Both the position numbers and the translations under genes were made by a program. From Bacteroidaceae bacterium (GTDB lineage Bacteria > Bacteroidota > Bacteroidia > Bacteroidales > Bacteroidaceae), in NCBI GenBank assembly GCA_017445925.1, contig JAFSRW010000076.1:1-64000 (forward strand): a DNA stretch of 64,000 bases, in the 5' to 3' direction. Numbering within the stretch: position 1 is the first letter of the stretch; the number at the start of each line of letters is the position of its first letter. Below, piece by piece: positions 50,434 through 58,320 of this stretch. The notes under the pieces were generated by a model. It made no database searches. It was not told where the DNA came from and saw only the letters and a list, made by a program, of their open reading frames with translations.

Positions 50434-50730
50434 TCATTGTATGACGAAAATTCCATCGCGCTTTATATCATTTAGAAGATAAGAGTTCATGTGTGGATGC
50501 ATACGTACAACATCTACTGGGCTTTGAAGAATTCGCTCAAGGAAACGCTTAAGCCGTACAACCAGATAGATACTTGGTTCCATCTCAACACATACATCCA
50601 CATCGCTGCCCTCTTTTTGTTCTTTTCTTGAAACAGAACCAAAAAGGCACAAGGAACGAATCCCAAAAGTTGAGCGGAGCTCATCTTTATGGGCAGCTAT
50701 TAAATCTATGCATTCTTTCCTTGTTTTCAT
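50434..50730 (-). CDS. MNT-type minimal nucleotidyltransferase (orphan)
   Basis: A 98-residue Pol-beta-superfamily protein. The catalytic motif is LFGSVSRKEQKEGSDVDVCV (GSxxR with the DxD pair). Such MNT proteins are the antitoxins of HEPN-MNT modules, where they AMPylate the HEPN toxin. No HEPN gene is adjacent on either side, so it is an orphan or acts elsewhere. Comparison with the paralogous locus at 51679 suggests that the gene was inserted between a promoter and the outer-membrane protein gene. Confidence 0.88.
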   Translation of the reverse strand: MKTRKECIDLIAAHKDELRSTFGIRSLCLFGSVSRKEQKEGSDVDVCVEMEPSIYLVVRLKRFLERILQSPVDVVRMHPHMNSYLLNDIKRDGIFVIQ

Positions 50731-50752
50731 CTTGTAATCACTTTTATTTCTG

Positions 50753-50760
50753 CAAAGATA
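50753..50760 (-). promoter_or_regulatory. -7 box of MNT and paralogue-1 genes
   Basis: Minus-strand TATCTTTG. The surrounding 54 bases match those at 52258-52311 at 48 positions. Confidence 0.65.
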
Positions 50761-50822
50761 AATGGTTTTTCTTTAATGGGCAAGAGAAAATAAAGAAAAC
50801 TTACTTTCCTAATAAGCTTTAG

Positions 50823-50952
50823 ACATAATAGGGAAATTCCCCTTTGTAAATAGTGGTTTTCATCTTCTCACATATCCTAAAAAAGGTACATAATAGGGAA
50901 ATTCCCCTTTGTAAATAGTGGTTTTCATCTTCTCACATATCCTAAAAAAGGT
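50823..50952. repeat. Perfect 65-bp tandem duplication
   Basis: Positions 50823-50887 and 50888-50952 are identical. Each copy holds one TAGGGAAATTCCCCTTTG motif. It lies in the divergent gap between the MNT and DKNYY genes, directly abutting the latter's promoter. Confidence 0.98.
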
Positions 50953-50953
50953 A

Positions 50954-50961
50954 TATCTTTG
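50954..50961 (+). promoter_or_regulatory. -7 box of the DKNYY gene
   Basis: TATCTTTG, 33 bases before the start, immediately after the 65-bp duplication. Confidence 0.65.
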
Positions 50962-50994
50962 CAGCATCTTAATAAACCAATTAAATATAATATT

Positions 50995-51609
50995 ATGAAA
51001 CAGACCGCAATTTTACTCAAGTCGTTCTTAGTAGCAACACTGATGGCATTTACATTGTCAGGCAACGCCCAAAGGTATGAGGTTGACCACGGCAGAGTGT
51101 TTTATGGCGAAGAACTGGTTATACACGCCGATGTCCGAAGCTTTGTAGACCTGGGCTTTGGTTACGCTAAAGATAACCATAATGTATATATGAACGGGCG
51201 TGTTCTGGAGAATGTTGATCCTGCCACATTCCGCCTGAAAGAACGTTCTGGCCGTCGGCCCCATGATTATGAGATAGAAGACCGTGGTCCTCACCGTGGC
51301 TATTTCAAGACAACTTTTAACGTCTATTACGGCAATAAGAAGATAGATGCCATGGCCAGCAGCTTCAAGGAGATTGGTAATGGCTATGCCAAAGATTCCT
51401 TTAACGTGTACTATTACGGGGAGAAGATTAAGGGCGCTACTGCCAGTTCGTTCAAGGAACTTGGTGGCGGCTATTCTAAGGACTCCTTCAATGTATATTA
51501 TTATGGCGAGAAGGTAGAGGGCGCCATGGCCTCGTCCTTCAAGTATATTGGCAACGGCTACGGTCAGGATACCTTCGATGCCTATTATCGAGGTCAAAAG
51601 CTAAAATAA
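50995..51609 (+). CDS. Secreted DKNYY-repeat protein
   Basis: The ATG at 50995 gives 204 residues with a signal peptide (cleavage near SGNAQR). The mature part is made of DKNYY-type repeats of about 24 residues: YAKDNHNVYMNG, YAKDSFNVYYYGEKIKGA, YSKDSFNVYYYGEKVEGA and a last YGQDTFDAYYRG. The two central repeats are nearly identical at DNA level too. DKNYY proteins are usually surface-exposed; function is unknown. Its regulation looks unusual because of the 65-bp duplication upstream. Confidence 0.88.
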   Translation: MKQTAILLKSFLVATLMAFTLSGNAQRYEVDHGRVFYGEELVIHADVRSFVDLGFGYAKDNHNVYMNGRVLENVDPATFRLKERSGRRPHDYEIEDRGPHRGYFKTTFNVYYGNKKIDAMASSFKEIGNGYAKDSFNVYYYGEKIKGATASSFKELGGGYSKDSFNVYYYGEKVEGAMASSFKYIGNGYGQDTFDAYYRGQKLK

Positions 51610-51631
51610 TCTGTTCAGATTCATAAAGTAA

Positions 51632-51672
51632 AAGAGAGGTTCATGATGCCGAGCCTCTCTTCTTTATTTTTT
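51632..51672 (+). terminator. Terminator between convergent DKNYY and paralogue-2 genes
   Basis: AGAGAGG and CCTCTCT stem followed by a T-rich tract, 23 bases after the DKNYY stop. Confidence 0.85.
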
Positions 51673-51678
51673 GTGTCC

Positions 51679-52227
51679 TTAAAAAATGATGGAGATACGT
51701 CCCCAATGAATGTGACTGTTCCCGTTTCCGTTAGCAAAGAAAGAGAAGTTGTAACCCAACGTCACGTCCTTTATCACCTGAAATCCGGCGCTGCAATCCA
51801 GTCCGAAGCAATGGGCTGTCTCTGTAGATCTCCAGAAATACCTACCATAACCTAAGCCTTCAAGTGATTTTGCATACATAAACGTATATCCAGGTGTTGC
51901 CTCGGCATAGAATTTGAAGTTCTTATAGATAGGGACATTAAACCTTACTCCAGCAGTCCTTACATTCACTATGCCCAGTTTGTCGGGAGTCTCATATCTG
52001 TACCATCCCGACATATAGGAAACTCCAATAAGATTCCACCCGAAATACTTGCTCGATTCTTTTCTTAATGTAAGGCCGATGCCCCAGCAGTCTTGTACAT
52101 AAAAGTCAAACTGCCCTCTGAATCTGGATGCTGTGCTATCCTTTACCTCACCATACCCCTGACATAGCTGCGCATTTGCCGAAGCGGCTATTATCCCCAG
52201 CAAAGTCAAAATTAATACCTTTTTCAT
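51679..52227 (-). CDS. Small outer-membrane beta-barrel-like protein, paralogue 2
   Basis: The start at 52227 is chosen because MKKVLILTLLGII begins a signal peptide and a promoter lies at 52260. The 182-residue product is the paralogue of the gene at 49854, with an identical C-terminal barrel end and about half of the residues shared overall. Here the promoter is directly upstream, without the MNT gene present at the other copy. Confidence 0.8.
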   Translation of the reverse strand: MKKVLILTLLGIIAASANAQLCQGYGEVKDSTASRFRGQFDFYVQDCWGIGLTLRKESSKYFGWNLIGVSYMSGWYRYETPDKLGIVNVRTAGVRFNVPIYKNFKFYAEATPGYTFMYAKSLEGLGYGRYFWRSTETAHCFGLDCSAGFQVIKDVTLGYNFSFFANGNGNSHIHWGRISIIF

Positions 52228-52259
52228 TTTATGTGTGATTTTAATTCCTAATATTACTG

Positions 52260-52267
52260 CAAAGATA
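52260..52267 (-). promoter_or_regulatory. -7 box of paralogue-2 gene
   Basis: Minus-strand TATCTTTG, 33 bases before the start. Homologous to the box at 50753. Confidence 0.65.
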
Positions 52268-52337
52268 ACAGGTTTTTCTGTAATGGACAAGAGAAAACAA
52301 AGAAAACTGACAATTTAAGAGGATATGTGAGGGGTGA

Positions 52338-52391
52338 ACCTTAATCCCAGGCGGTGGTGGCAATGACGAGCCAGGAGCTGATGAGGATTAA
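52338..52391 (+). pseudogene. Possible remnant of a gene 3' end
   Basis: A short frame reads PGGGGNDEPGADED then stop, a Gly/Asp-rich end seen on some Bacteroidetes secreted proteins, and is followed by a good terminator. The upstream part is closed by TGA. Weak, and could be chance. Confidence 0.2.
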
Positions 52392-52421
52392 TCGAGTTGC
52401 AGGCTTGAAAAAGTGTAATTT

Positions 52422-52455
52422 CCCGTACTTCATGATGGAGGTACGGGATTTTTTA
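52422..52455 (+). terminator. Intrinsic terminator with no gene in front of it
   Basis: CCCGTAC and GTACGGG stem followed by ATTTTTTAT. No intact plus-strand gene precedes it for more than 800 bases. Confidence 0.7.
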
Positions 52456-52457
52456 TA

Positions 52458-52465
52458 TAAATTTG
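52458..52465 (+). promoter_or_regulatory. -7 box of the GH18-like gene
   Basis: TAAATTTG, a perfect match, 40 bases before the start and overlapping the tail of the preceding terminator. Confidence 0.55.
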
Positions 52466-52505
52466 CAAGCGATTTAGAACGAACCATTTATTTAAGCATA
52501 ATAAA

Positions 52506-53819
52506 ATGAAAAGAATTAACCTGATTTTACTCTCAGTTCTTACCCTTTGGCAAATACCTGTGGAGGCTCAGCCTGAAATTAAAAATGTGTCTGGCGTATA
52601 CGTGGGCGGACATATCCGCAGAGAACGTCCCCAAACCATTACTAACCTGCGTAACTCGGGTTTTACATACGCGCTGCTTTTTAACGTGAGCGTGGAAACG
52701 GATGGTACACTTACCACCGATGGTGAGACTATCTGTAAGAACGGTGAATACGTGTTTCAGAAGACTCAGCCCAACTATCAGAAGGATATAAAGAACCTGA
52801 AGACACAGCCAACAAGTATTCAGCGTTTGGAAATAGTTATAGGTGGATGGGGAAACGAGTCGTATAACCGAATAAAAGCCCTTATAAATGCTAATGGAAC
52901 GGGCAAGAATACCATGCTATACAAAAACTTTAAGGCCCTGAAGGAGGCTGTTCCCGAGATAGATGCCGTGAATAACGATGATGAACATTGCTACGATTTG
53001 GAAACGGGAGCCAAGTTCCATATTATGATGTACGATCTGGGTTATAAGACTACATTGGCACCCTACACCAATAGGAGCTACTGGCAGAACCTCTGTACAA
53101 AAATTCGTGCCAGCCGTTCTCAGGCCGTTGACCGTGTAATGGTACAGTGTTATGATGGTGGTGCAGGAAATGTGAATCAGGTGGGCAACTGGAACTTCAC
53201 GGGTGTTTCGGACCGCCATGCAGGACTTATGTACTACTCTAACGACTGGAGCGTGGAGAAGAACATGGCTCAGTTTCAGAAATGGTACGATGATGGTGTA
53301 GCAAAAGGCGGCTTTGTATGGGTGTACAATAGCGAGGAATGGGACCTGAATGCCTGGGCATCGGGTATGAACCGTGTGTTCAAAGCTGTGGTAGTGCCTG
53401 AGGAAGATGCTATGATAGAAGTGTTCAGCGATAAAAACTTTGGCGGCTACAGCGTGAAACTGCCCGTGGGAACGTACACAAAGGCTGACATGGCTGTATA
53501 TGGAATAAAGGCAAACGACATAGAATCCATTAAGATGCTGAAGGAAGGTGCCAGCGCACGCTTGTTCCGTAGTGTTGCCAATACGGGCTCCAGTATGCTA
53601 TGCAAGGTTGACCGTAAAAACATTACCACCACCTACGGTAACGCAGTAAACAGCATTACGGTGATGTACGAAGACCCCGTGGGAATCAACCAAATTGACA
53701 ATGGACAATTGACAATGGATAATTCCTCCGTATATGACCTTAGCGGACGTAAAATAAATTCTCAGTCACCTCGGAAGGGAATTTATATCCAGAACGGGAA
53801 GAAAATAATCGCCAAGTAG
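52506..53819 (+). CDS. Secreted GH18-like protein with beta/gamma-crystallin-like domain
   Basis: A 437-residue protein with a signal peptide (cleavage near VEAQ). Residues about 25-295 form a TIM barrel of GH18 type: GVYVGGHIRRERP at strand 1, LEIVIGGWG at strand 3 and DAVNNDDEHC at strand 4, where the glutamate takes the place of the acid in DxxDxDxE, though the spacing is not canonical. Then comes a beta/gamma-crystallin-like module (VFSDKNFGGYSVKLPVGTYT) and a tail VYDLSGRKI to GIYIQNGKKIIAK, like those of the M64 and GH76 proteins. A heptad array sits exactly between module and tail. Confidence 0.82.
   Translation: MKRINLILLSVLTLWQIPVEAQPEIKNVSGVYVGGHIRRERPQTITNLRNSGFTYALLFNVSVETDGTLTTDGETICKNGEYVFQKTQPNYQKDIKNLKTQPTSIQRLEIVIGGWGNESYNRIKALINANGTGKNTMLYKNFKALKEAVPEIDAVNNDDEHCYDLETGAKFHIMMYDLGYKTTLAPYTNRSYWQNLCTKIRASRSQAVDRVMVQCYDGGAGNVNQVGNWNFTGVSDRHAGLMYYSNDWSVEKNMAQFQKWYDDGVAKGGFVWVYNSEEWDLNAWASGMNRVFKAVVVPEEDAMIEVFSDKNFGGYSVKLPVGTYTKADMAVYGIKANDIESIKMLKEGASARLFRSVANTGSSMLCKVDRKNITTTYGNAVNSITVMYEDPVGINQIDNGQLTMDNSSVYDLSGRKINSQSPRKGIYIQNGKKIIAK
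53693..53727 (+). repeat. In-frame heptanucleotide array before C-terminal tail (AATTGAC/AATGGAC)
   Basis: Five units alternating AATTGAC and AATGGAC, then AATGGAT and AATTCCT. They encode the linker IDNGQLTMDN right before the VYDLSGRK tail of the GH18-like protein. Confidence 0.93.
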
Positions 53820-53836
53820 CTTAATAGGTTGAGAAC

Positions 53837-53892
53837 ATTGGCTATTGGCCTTTGGCCGTTGGCTTCTATAACCTCTAACCTCTAACCTTTCA
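53837..53892 (-). repeat. Heptanucleotide array between convergent genes (ATTGGCC / CCTCTAA)
   Basis: Eight units in phase: four of the TTGGC type as at 3698, one transitional TCTATAA, then CCTCTAA words. It ends at the stop codon of the sulfatase gene. Confidence 0.92.
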
Positions 53893-55464
53893 TTACCGGT
53901 CTGATTCTTTAACGTCATACTGTTTCTGAAGCTTCAGGAGTTCCTTTTGCAAACGTTTCTGGAGCTTTTCTGTACCAGGCTGCCCATAGATATTATGCAT
54001 CTCGCGTGGATCGGTATTAAGATCGTACATCTCCCACTGGTCTATGGCATCAGAAGGATTTTCCTCGGCACAGGGATAGAAGTGGATAAGCTTGTAGCCA
54101 TCGGCTGTACGAACGCCATAATGACGCCTTACGCTATGCTCGGCAGGATACTCGTAATAATGGTAATACAGGCTCTGACGCCAGTTCTTAGGATGCTTTC
54201 CTTCCAACAAAGGCAGCAGGCTGACACCCTGTATATCCTCGGGAATAGGTGCTCCAGCCAACTCCAGGAACGTAGGGGCATAATCGATGTTCTGCACCAT
54301 CTCAGTGATATCACCCTTAGCAACAGGCTTGCCGTACTTGGTGGGCATACGCATAACAAGGGGCGTAGAGAAACTCTCCTCGTACATAAAGCGCTTATCG
54401 AACCATCCGTGCTCACCCATATAGAAGCCTTGGTCGCTGGTATAAACCACAAGGGTGTTCTCTGAAAGACCTGTCTTATCGAGGTAGTCAAGCAGTCGGC
54501 CTACGTTATCGTCGAAGGTCTTTAACACTTTGGCATAGTCGCGCATAAAGCGCTGATACTTATACTCCTTAAGTGCCTGCCCCTTAAGGTTGCGTTTACG
54601 GAAATCAATGGAGAGAGAATCGTAGAACATATCGTATTGGGCACGTTCCTTACTGTTCAGCCGACCAATATATCTCATATAGTCTGGAGTAAGACGTGTG
54701 GGATGAGTGGGGTCATACACCTTACAATCATAATCCATAGTCATGTCCACATCGGATGCTATGGCCATCTCCTGACGCTGGGCAGCCTGACGACCTTCCC
54801 ATTGGTCATCAAAATTCTCGGGAATCTGGAACGTTACATCCTCATACTCACGTAGGTATTTGAGTTCCGGAAGCCAATCGCGATGACAAGCCTTCTGGTG
54901 GAGGAACAGAGCAAAGGGCTTATTGGTTTTCTGCTGGGCATCCAGCCAGGCAATAGCCTTATCGGTAAGGATGTTGGTAAGGTAGCCATTCTCGTCATGA
55001 CGCTTACCATCCATGGTAATGAAGGTGGGATTATAATATTCGCCCTGCCCAGGGATAATCTCGAAGTGGTCGAACCCTGTAGGCGTACTTACCAGGTGCC
55101 ATTTACCTATCAGGCAAGTGCTGTAGCCTGCCTTTTGCAAGAGCTTGGGCATAGTCTGCTGAGAACCATCAAACACGCCATGCTCGTTATTGGTAAAACC
55201 GTTCTTATGGCTGTGCTTGCCCGTTATCATACAGGCACGACTGGGACCGGACAGGGAGTTGGCTACAAAGCTGTTGACAAAACGCACGCCATCATGGGCA
55301 ATACGGTCCAGGTTTGGGGTCTGTACATGGGTCTTATCGTAGCACGACATCATCTGTGCCGTATGGTCATCCGTCATAATATACAGGATGTTGGGGCGTT
55401 GCTGAGCGTGAGCAATTGCAGGAAGAATTCCCAGCATAGAAAAAGGTATAAGCTCTTTTTTCAT
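53893..55464 (-). CDS. Secreted serine-type sulfatase, family S1
   Basis: A 523-residue sulfatase with a signal peptide (cleavage near AHAQ). Metal site NILYIMTDDH; activation motif SGPSR (Ser72 in SxPSR) followed by ACMITGKH; and VYTSDQGFYMGEHGWFDKR for the C-terminal metal ligands. Serine-type sulfatases need conversion to formylglycine by an anaerobic maturase (anSME), which is not in this window. The pattern is close to GlcNAc-6-sulfatases of gut Bacteroides that act on mucin or heparin-like glycans. The start lies 11 bases from a heptad array at the uvrA end. Confidence 0.93.
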   Translation of the reverse strand: MKKELIPFSMLGILPAIAHAQQRPNILYIMTDDHTAQMMSCYDKTHVQTPNLDRIAHDGVRFVNSFVANSLSGPSRACMITGKHSHKNGFTNNEHGVFDGSQQTMPKLLQKAGYSTCLIGKWHLVSTPTGFDHFEIIPGQGEYYNPTFITMDGKRHDENGYLTNILTDKAIAWLDAQQKTNKPFALFLHQKACHRDWLPELKYLREYEDVTFQIPENFDDQWEGRQAAQRQEMAIASDVDMTMDYDCKVYDPTHPTRLTPDYMRYIGRLNSKERAQYDMFYDSLSIDFRKRNLKGQALKEYKYQRFMRDYAKVLKTFDDNVGRLLDYLDKTGLSENTLVVYTSDQGFYMGEHGWFDKRFMYEESFSTPLVMRMPTKYGKPVAKGDITEMVQNIDYAPTFLELAGAPIPEDIQGVSLLPLLEGKHPKNWRQSLYYHYYEYPAEHSVRRHYGVRTADGYKLIHFYPCAEENPSDAIDQWEMYDLNTDPREMHNIYGQPGTEKLQKRLQKELLKLQKQYDVKESDR

Positions 55465-55474
55465 GGTTTTATAA

Positions 55475-55509
55475 TTATGAATTGAGAATTATGAATTATG
55501 AATTATTTT
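55475..55509 (-). repeat. Heptanucleotide array at uvrA 3' end (TTATGAA)
   Basis: Five units on the plus strand: TTATGAA three times, TTGAGAA and TTATTTT. The last residues and stop of UvrA are encoded by it, and it fills the gap to the sulfatase gene. Confidence 0.92.
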
Positions 55510-58320
55510 TTTAAGGAACGGTGCTGTGGCACCAATGTTGCTGCGGGCAAGGTCCTCAGGGGTACCGGAGAAGATAAGTTCACCACCTCCCCTACCACCT
55601 TCGGGGCCCATATCTATCAGCCAGTCGGCACACTTGATAACATCCAGATTATGCTCGATGACAACCACCGTATTACCCTTGTCCACCAAGCGGTTCAGGA
55701 CGTTGAGCAGGACACGGATATCCTCGAAGTGCAGACCCGTAGTAGGTTCATCAAGTATATAGAAGGTCTTTCCCGTATCGCGCTTGCTGAGTTCGGTAGC
55801 CAGTTTTACACGCTGACTCTCACCACCTGAGAGCGTGGTGCTGGGCTGCCCCAACTTAATATATCCCAAGCCTACATCCTGCAGCACCTTTATCTTACCC
55901 AAGATGTTTGGTACATTCTCAAAGAATTCCACAGCCTGATTAATGGTCATATCCAGCACATCGGCAATGCTCTTGCCACGGTAACGCACCTCCAGCGTCT
56001 CGCGGTTATAACGCTTTCCACGGCATTCCTCGCAAGGAACAAACACATCCGGCAGGAAATTCATCTCGATAGTCTTATATCCGTTTCCACTGCAAGCCTC
56101 ACAACGCCCACCCTTTACATTAAAGGAAAAACGTCCTGGCTTGTAGCCTCTGATACGTGCCTCGGGAAGTTCTACAAACAAGTTACGGATATCATTGAAC
56201 ACACCCGTATAGGTAGCAGGATTGGAACGGGGAGTACGCCCAAGGGGGCTCTGGTCAACATCTACCACCTTATCTATATATTCCAAACCCTCAATCTTCT
56301 GATATGGGAGAGGGTCGCGTAAAGAGCGGTAGAAATGTTTACTGAGAATGGGCTGCAGGGTATCATTTACAAGAGAACTCTTACCACTACCGCTCACACC
56401 CGTTACACAAATCAGTTTGCCCAAGGGGAAAGCCACATCCACATGCTTAAGATTGTTACCACAAGCTCCATGCAGAACGAGCTTCTTTCCGTTACCTTCC
56501 CTACGCATGGAAGGTATATCTATACTGAGCTCGCCCGTAAGATACTGACTGGTAAGAGTATGCTGCTTAAGCATATCGGGGTACTTGCCCTGAAAGACTA
56601 TCTCCCCACCCTTTCGACCCGCCTTAGGACCAACATCTACTATATAATCGGCATTCTCCATCATCTCCTGATCATGCTCCACAACAATAACGGAATTACC
56701 CGTATCACGTAGTTTCTTAAGCGAATCAATGAGTTTGATGTTATCCTTCTGATGCAAGCCGATACTGGGCTCGTCGAGAATATACAGCACATTAACCAAC
56801 TGACTTCCTATCTGTGTAGCCAAGCGAATACGCTGGCTCTCGCCACCTGAAAGGCTTACAGAGGTTCGTCCTAAAGAAAGGTAATCAAGGCCCACATCGA
56901 GCAAGAAATGTAAGCGAGCCTTAATCTCCTTGAGTATCTCGGCTGCTATTTTCTGCTGCTGAGAAGAAAGCTTATCGGGGAGCTCTGAAATCCAGTCATA
57001 CAGTTCCTGCAAATCCATCTGGCAAAGCTCAGAAATGTTCTTGCCTGCAAGAAGGAAGTGCAGAGACTCACGGTTCAGACGCTGCCCCTTACACTCAGGA
57101 CACACTGCCGTACAACTGAACTGCTCAGCCCACTTCTGCGCACTGGCTGACATATCAGCATCCTGCATCTGACTGATGTACTTCCCCAAGCCGTCGTATG
57201 AGGCATAGTAATCATTGGTTGTCTTGGAAATTTCTGCTGATATACGCAGACGTTCAGAAGTGCCGTCGATAATCTCCTGAAGAGCCTCCTGTGGAACATC
57301 GGAAAGCGGTGTATCAAGTTTACAATCGTATTTCTCCAATAAGGCTTCTATCTGCCAGAAAATCATGGCAGGACGTGCTTTCCCCAGCGGAGCTATACCA
57401 CCCTGTTTTACAGAAAGGGTTTTGTCGGGGAAGACCTTGTCCTGATCTATCACGCTGACATATCCCAGGCCTTTACAACGCGGGCAGGCACCCTGCGGAC
57501 TATTAAAAGAAAAATCATGCGGAGCAGGCTCACGGTATGAGATACCCGTGGTGGGACACATAAGCTGCTTGCTGTAGTAGCGCACCTTTTCGGTCTCCAT
57601 ATCATACACAAGCATCAGACCATCGCCCTGCTTCATGGCTGTAGCAACACTCTGGATAAGACGCTTGTCGTCCTTGTCCTGTACCTTCAGGCGGTCTATA
57701 ACAACCTCAATATCATGGTTACGGTAACGGTCTAACTTCATGCCAGGGATAATTTCCTGAATCTGTCCGTCAACACGCACATATAGATATCCTTTCTTCT
57801 GAATAGTCTCAAACAGATCCTGATAATGACCCTTTCTGTTCTTTACCAACGGAGCAAGGATGCATATTTTCCTGTTGTGATAATCCTTAAGGATGAGCTC
57901 GATAATCTGTTCCTCGGTATAGCGCACCATTTTCTCACCCGTCTCATACGAGAAAGCTTCTGCAGCACGGGCATAAAGAAGGCGAAAGAAATCATAAATC
58001 TCGGTAGTTGTCCCAACCGTACTTCGGGGGTTCTTATTGGTAGTCTTCTGGTCAATGCTGATAACCGGACTAAGGCCTGTTATCTTATCTACATCCGGAC
58101 GTTGCAGATTACCCAAGAAGTTACGTGCATAGGCACTGAACGTCTCGATATACCGACGCTGTCCCTCAGCAAAGATAGTATCGAATGCGAGGGACGATTT
58201 TCCGCTACCGCTAAGACCTGTGATTACAGTAAGACGGTTTCTTGGTATCGTTACATCAACGTTCTTAAGATTATGAACGCGTGCTCCAAAAACAGAAATC
58301 TTACTGTCCTTCATCGCCAC
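55489..58320 (-). CDS. uvrA: Excinuclease ABC subunit A
   Basis: A 943-residue UvrA. Walker A sites are GLSGSGKS and GVSGSGKS; the two zinc fingers (CPRCKGLGY with CPECKGQR, and CEACSGNGYK with CEECRGKR) and the ABC signatures LSGGESQRIRLA and LSGGESQRVKLA are complete. It recognises DNA damage with UvrB, partly encoded at the right edge. The C-terminal residues (IIHNS) are array-derived. The start region overlaps the end of the CHU_C gene by 20 bases. Confidence 0.98.
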   Translation of the reverse strand: MAMKDSKISVFGARVHNLKNVDVTIPRNRLTVITGLSGSGKSSLAFDTIFAEGQRRYIETFSAYARNFLGNLQRPDVDKITGLSPVISIDQKTTNKNPRSTVGTTTEIYDFFRLLYARAAEAFSYETGEKMVRYTEEQIIELILKDYHNRKICILAPLVKNRKGHYQDLFETIQKKGYLYVRVDGQIQEIIPGMKLDRYRNHDIEVVIDRLKVQDKDDKRLIQSVATAMKQGDGLMLVYDMETEKVRYYSKQLMCPTTGISYREPAPHDFSFNSPQGACPRCKGLGYVSVIDQDKVFPDKTLSVKQGGIAPLGKARPAMIFWQIEALLEKYDCKLDTPLSDVPQEALQEIIDGTSERLRISAEISKTTNDYYASYDGLGKYISQMQDADMSASAQKWAEQFSCTAVCPECKGQRLNRESLHFLLAGKNISELCQMDLQELYDWISELPDKLSSQQQKIAAEILKEIKARLHFLLDVGLDYLSLGRTSVSLSGGESQRIRLATQIGSQLVNVLYILDEPSIGLHQKDNIKLIDSLKKLRDTGNSVIVVEHDQEMMENADYIVDVGPKAGRKGGEIVFQGKYPDMLKQHTLTSQYLTGELSIDIPSMRREGNGKKLVLHGACGNNLKHVDVAFPLGKLICVTGVSGSGKSSLVNDTLQPILSKHFYRSLRDPLPYQKIEGLEYIDKVVDVDQSPLGRTPRSNPATYTGVFNDIRNLFVELPEARIRGYKPGRFSFNVKGGRCEACSGNGYKTIEMNFLPDVFVPCEECRGKRYNRETLEVRYRGKSIADVLDMTINQAVEFFENVPNILGKIKVLQDVGLGYIKLGQPSTTLSGGESQRVKLATELSKRDTGKTFYILDEPTTGLHFEDIRVLLNVLNRLVDKGNTVVVIEHNLDVIKCADWLIDMGPEGGRGGGELIFSGTPEDLARSNIGATAPFLKKIIHNS

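Noticed and set aside
50434-50730. Complete HEPN-MNT toxin-antitoxin pair
   Set aside because: Only the MNT partner is present; neighbours are an outer-membrane protein and a DKNYY protein, with no HEPN-like helical RX4-6H protein.
50865-52340. Shared 12-mer AGGATATGTGAG (inverted) between the 65-bp repeat and the gap before the GH18-like gene
   Set aside because: Many 12-base matches are expected by chance in 64 kb; flanks do not match further.
52362-52505. Short plus-strand frame running through the terminator to the GH18-like gene
   Set aside because: It would read through the terminator and the promoter; about 47 codons with no family resemblance.
54883-55485. 200-residue plus-strand frame
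   Set aside because: Antisense of the sulfatase gene; no domain.
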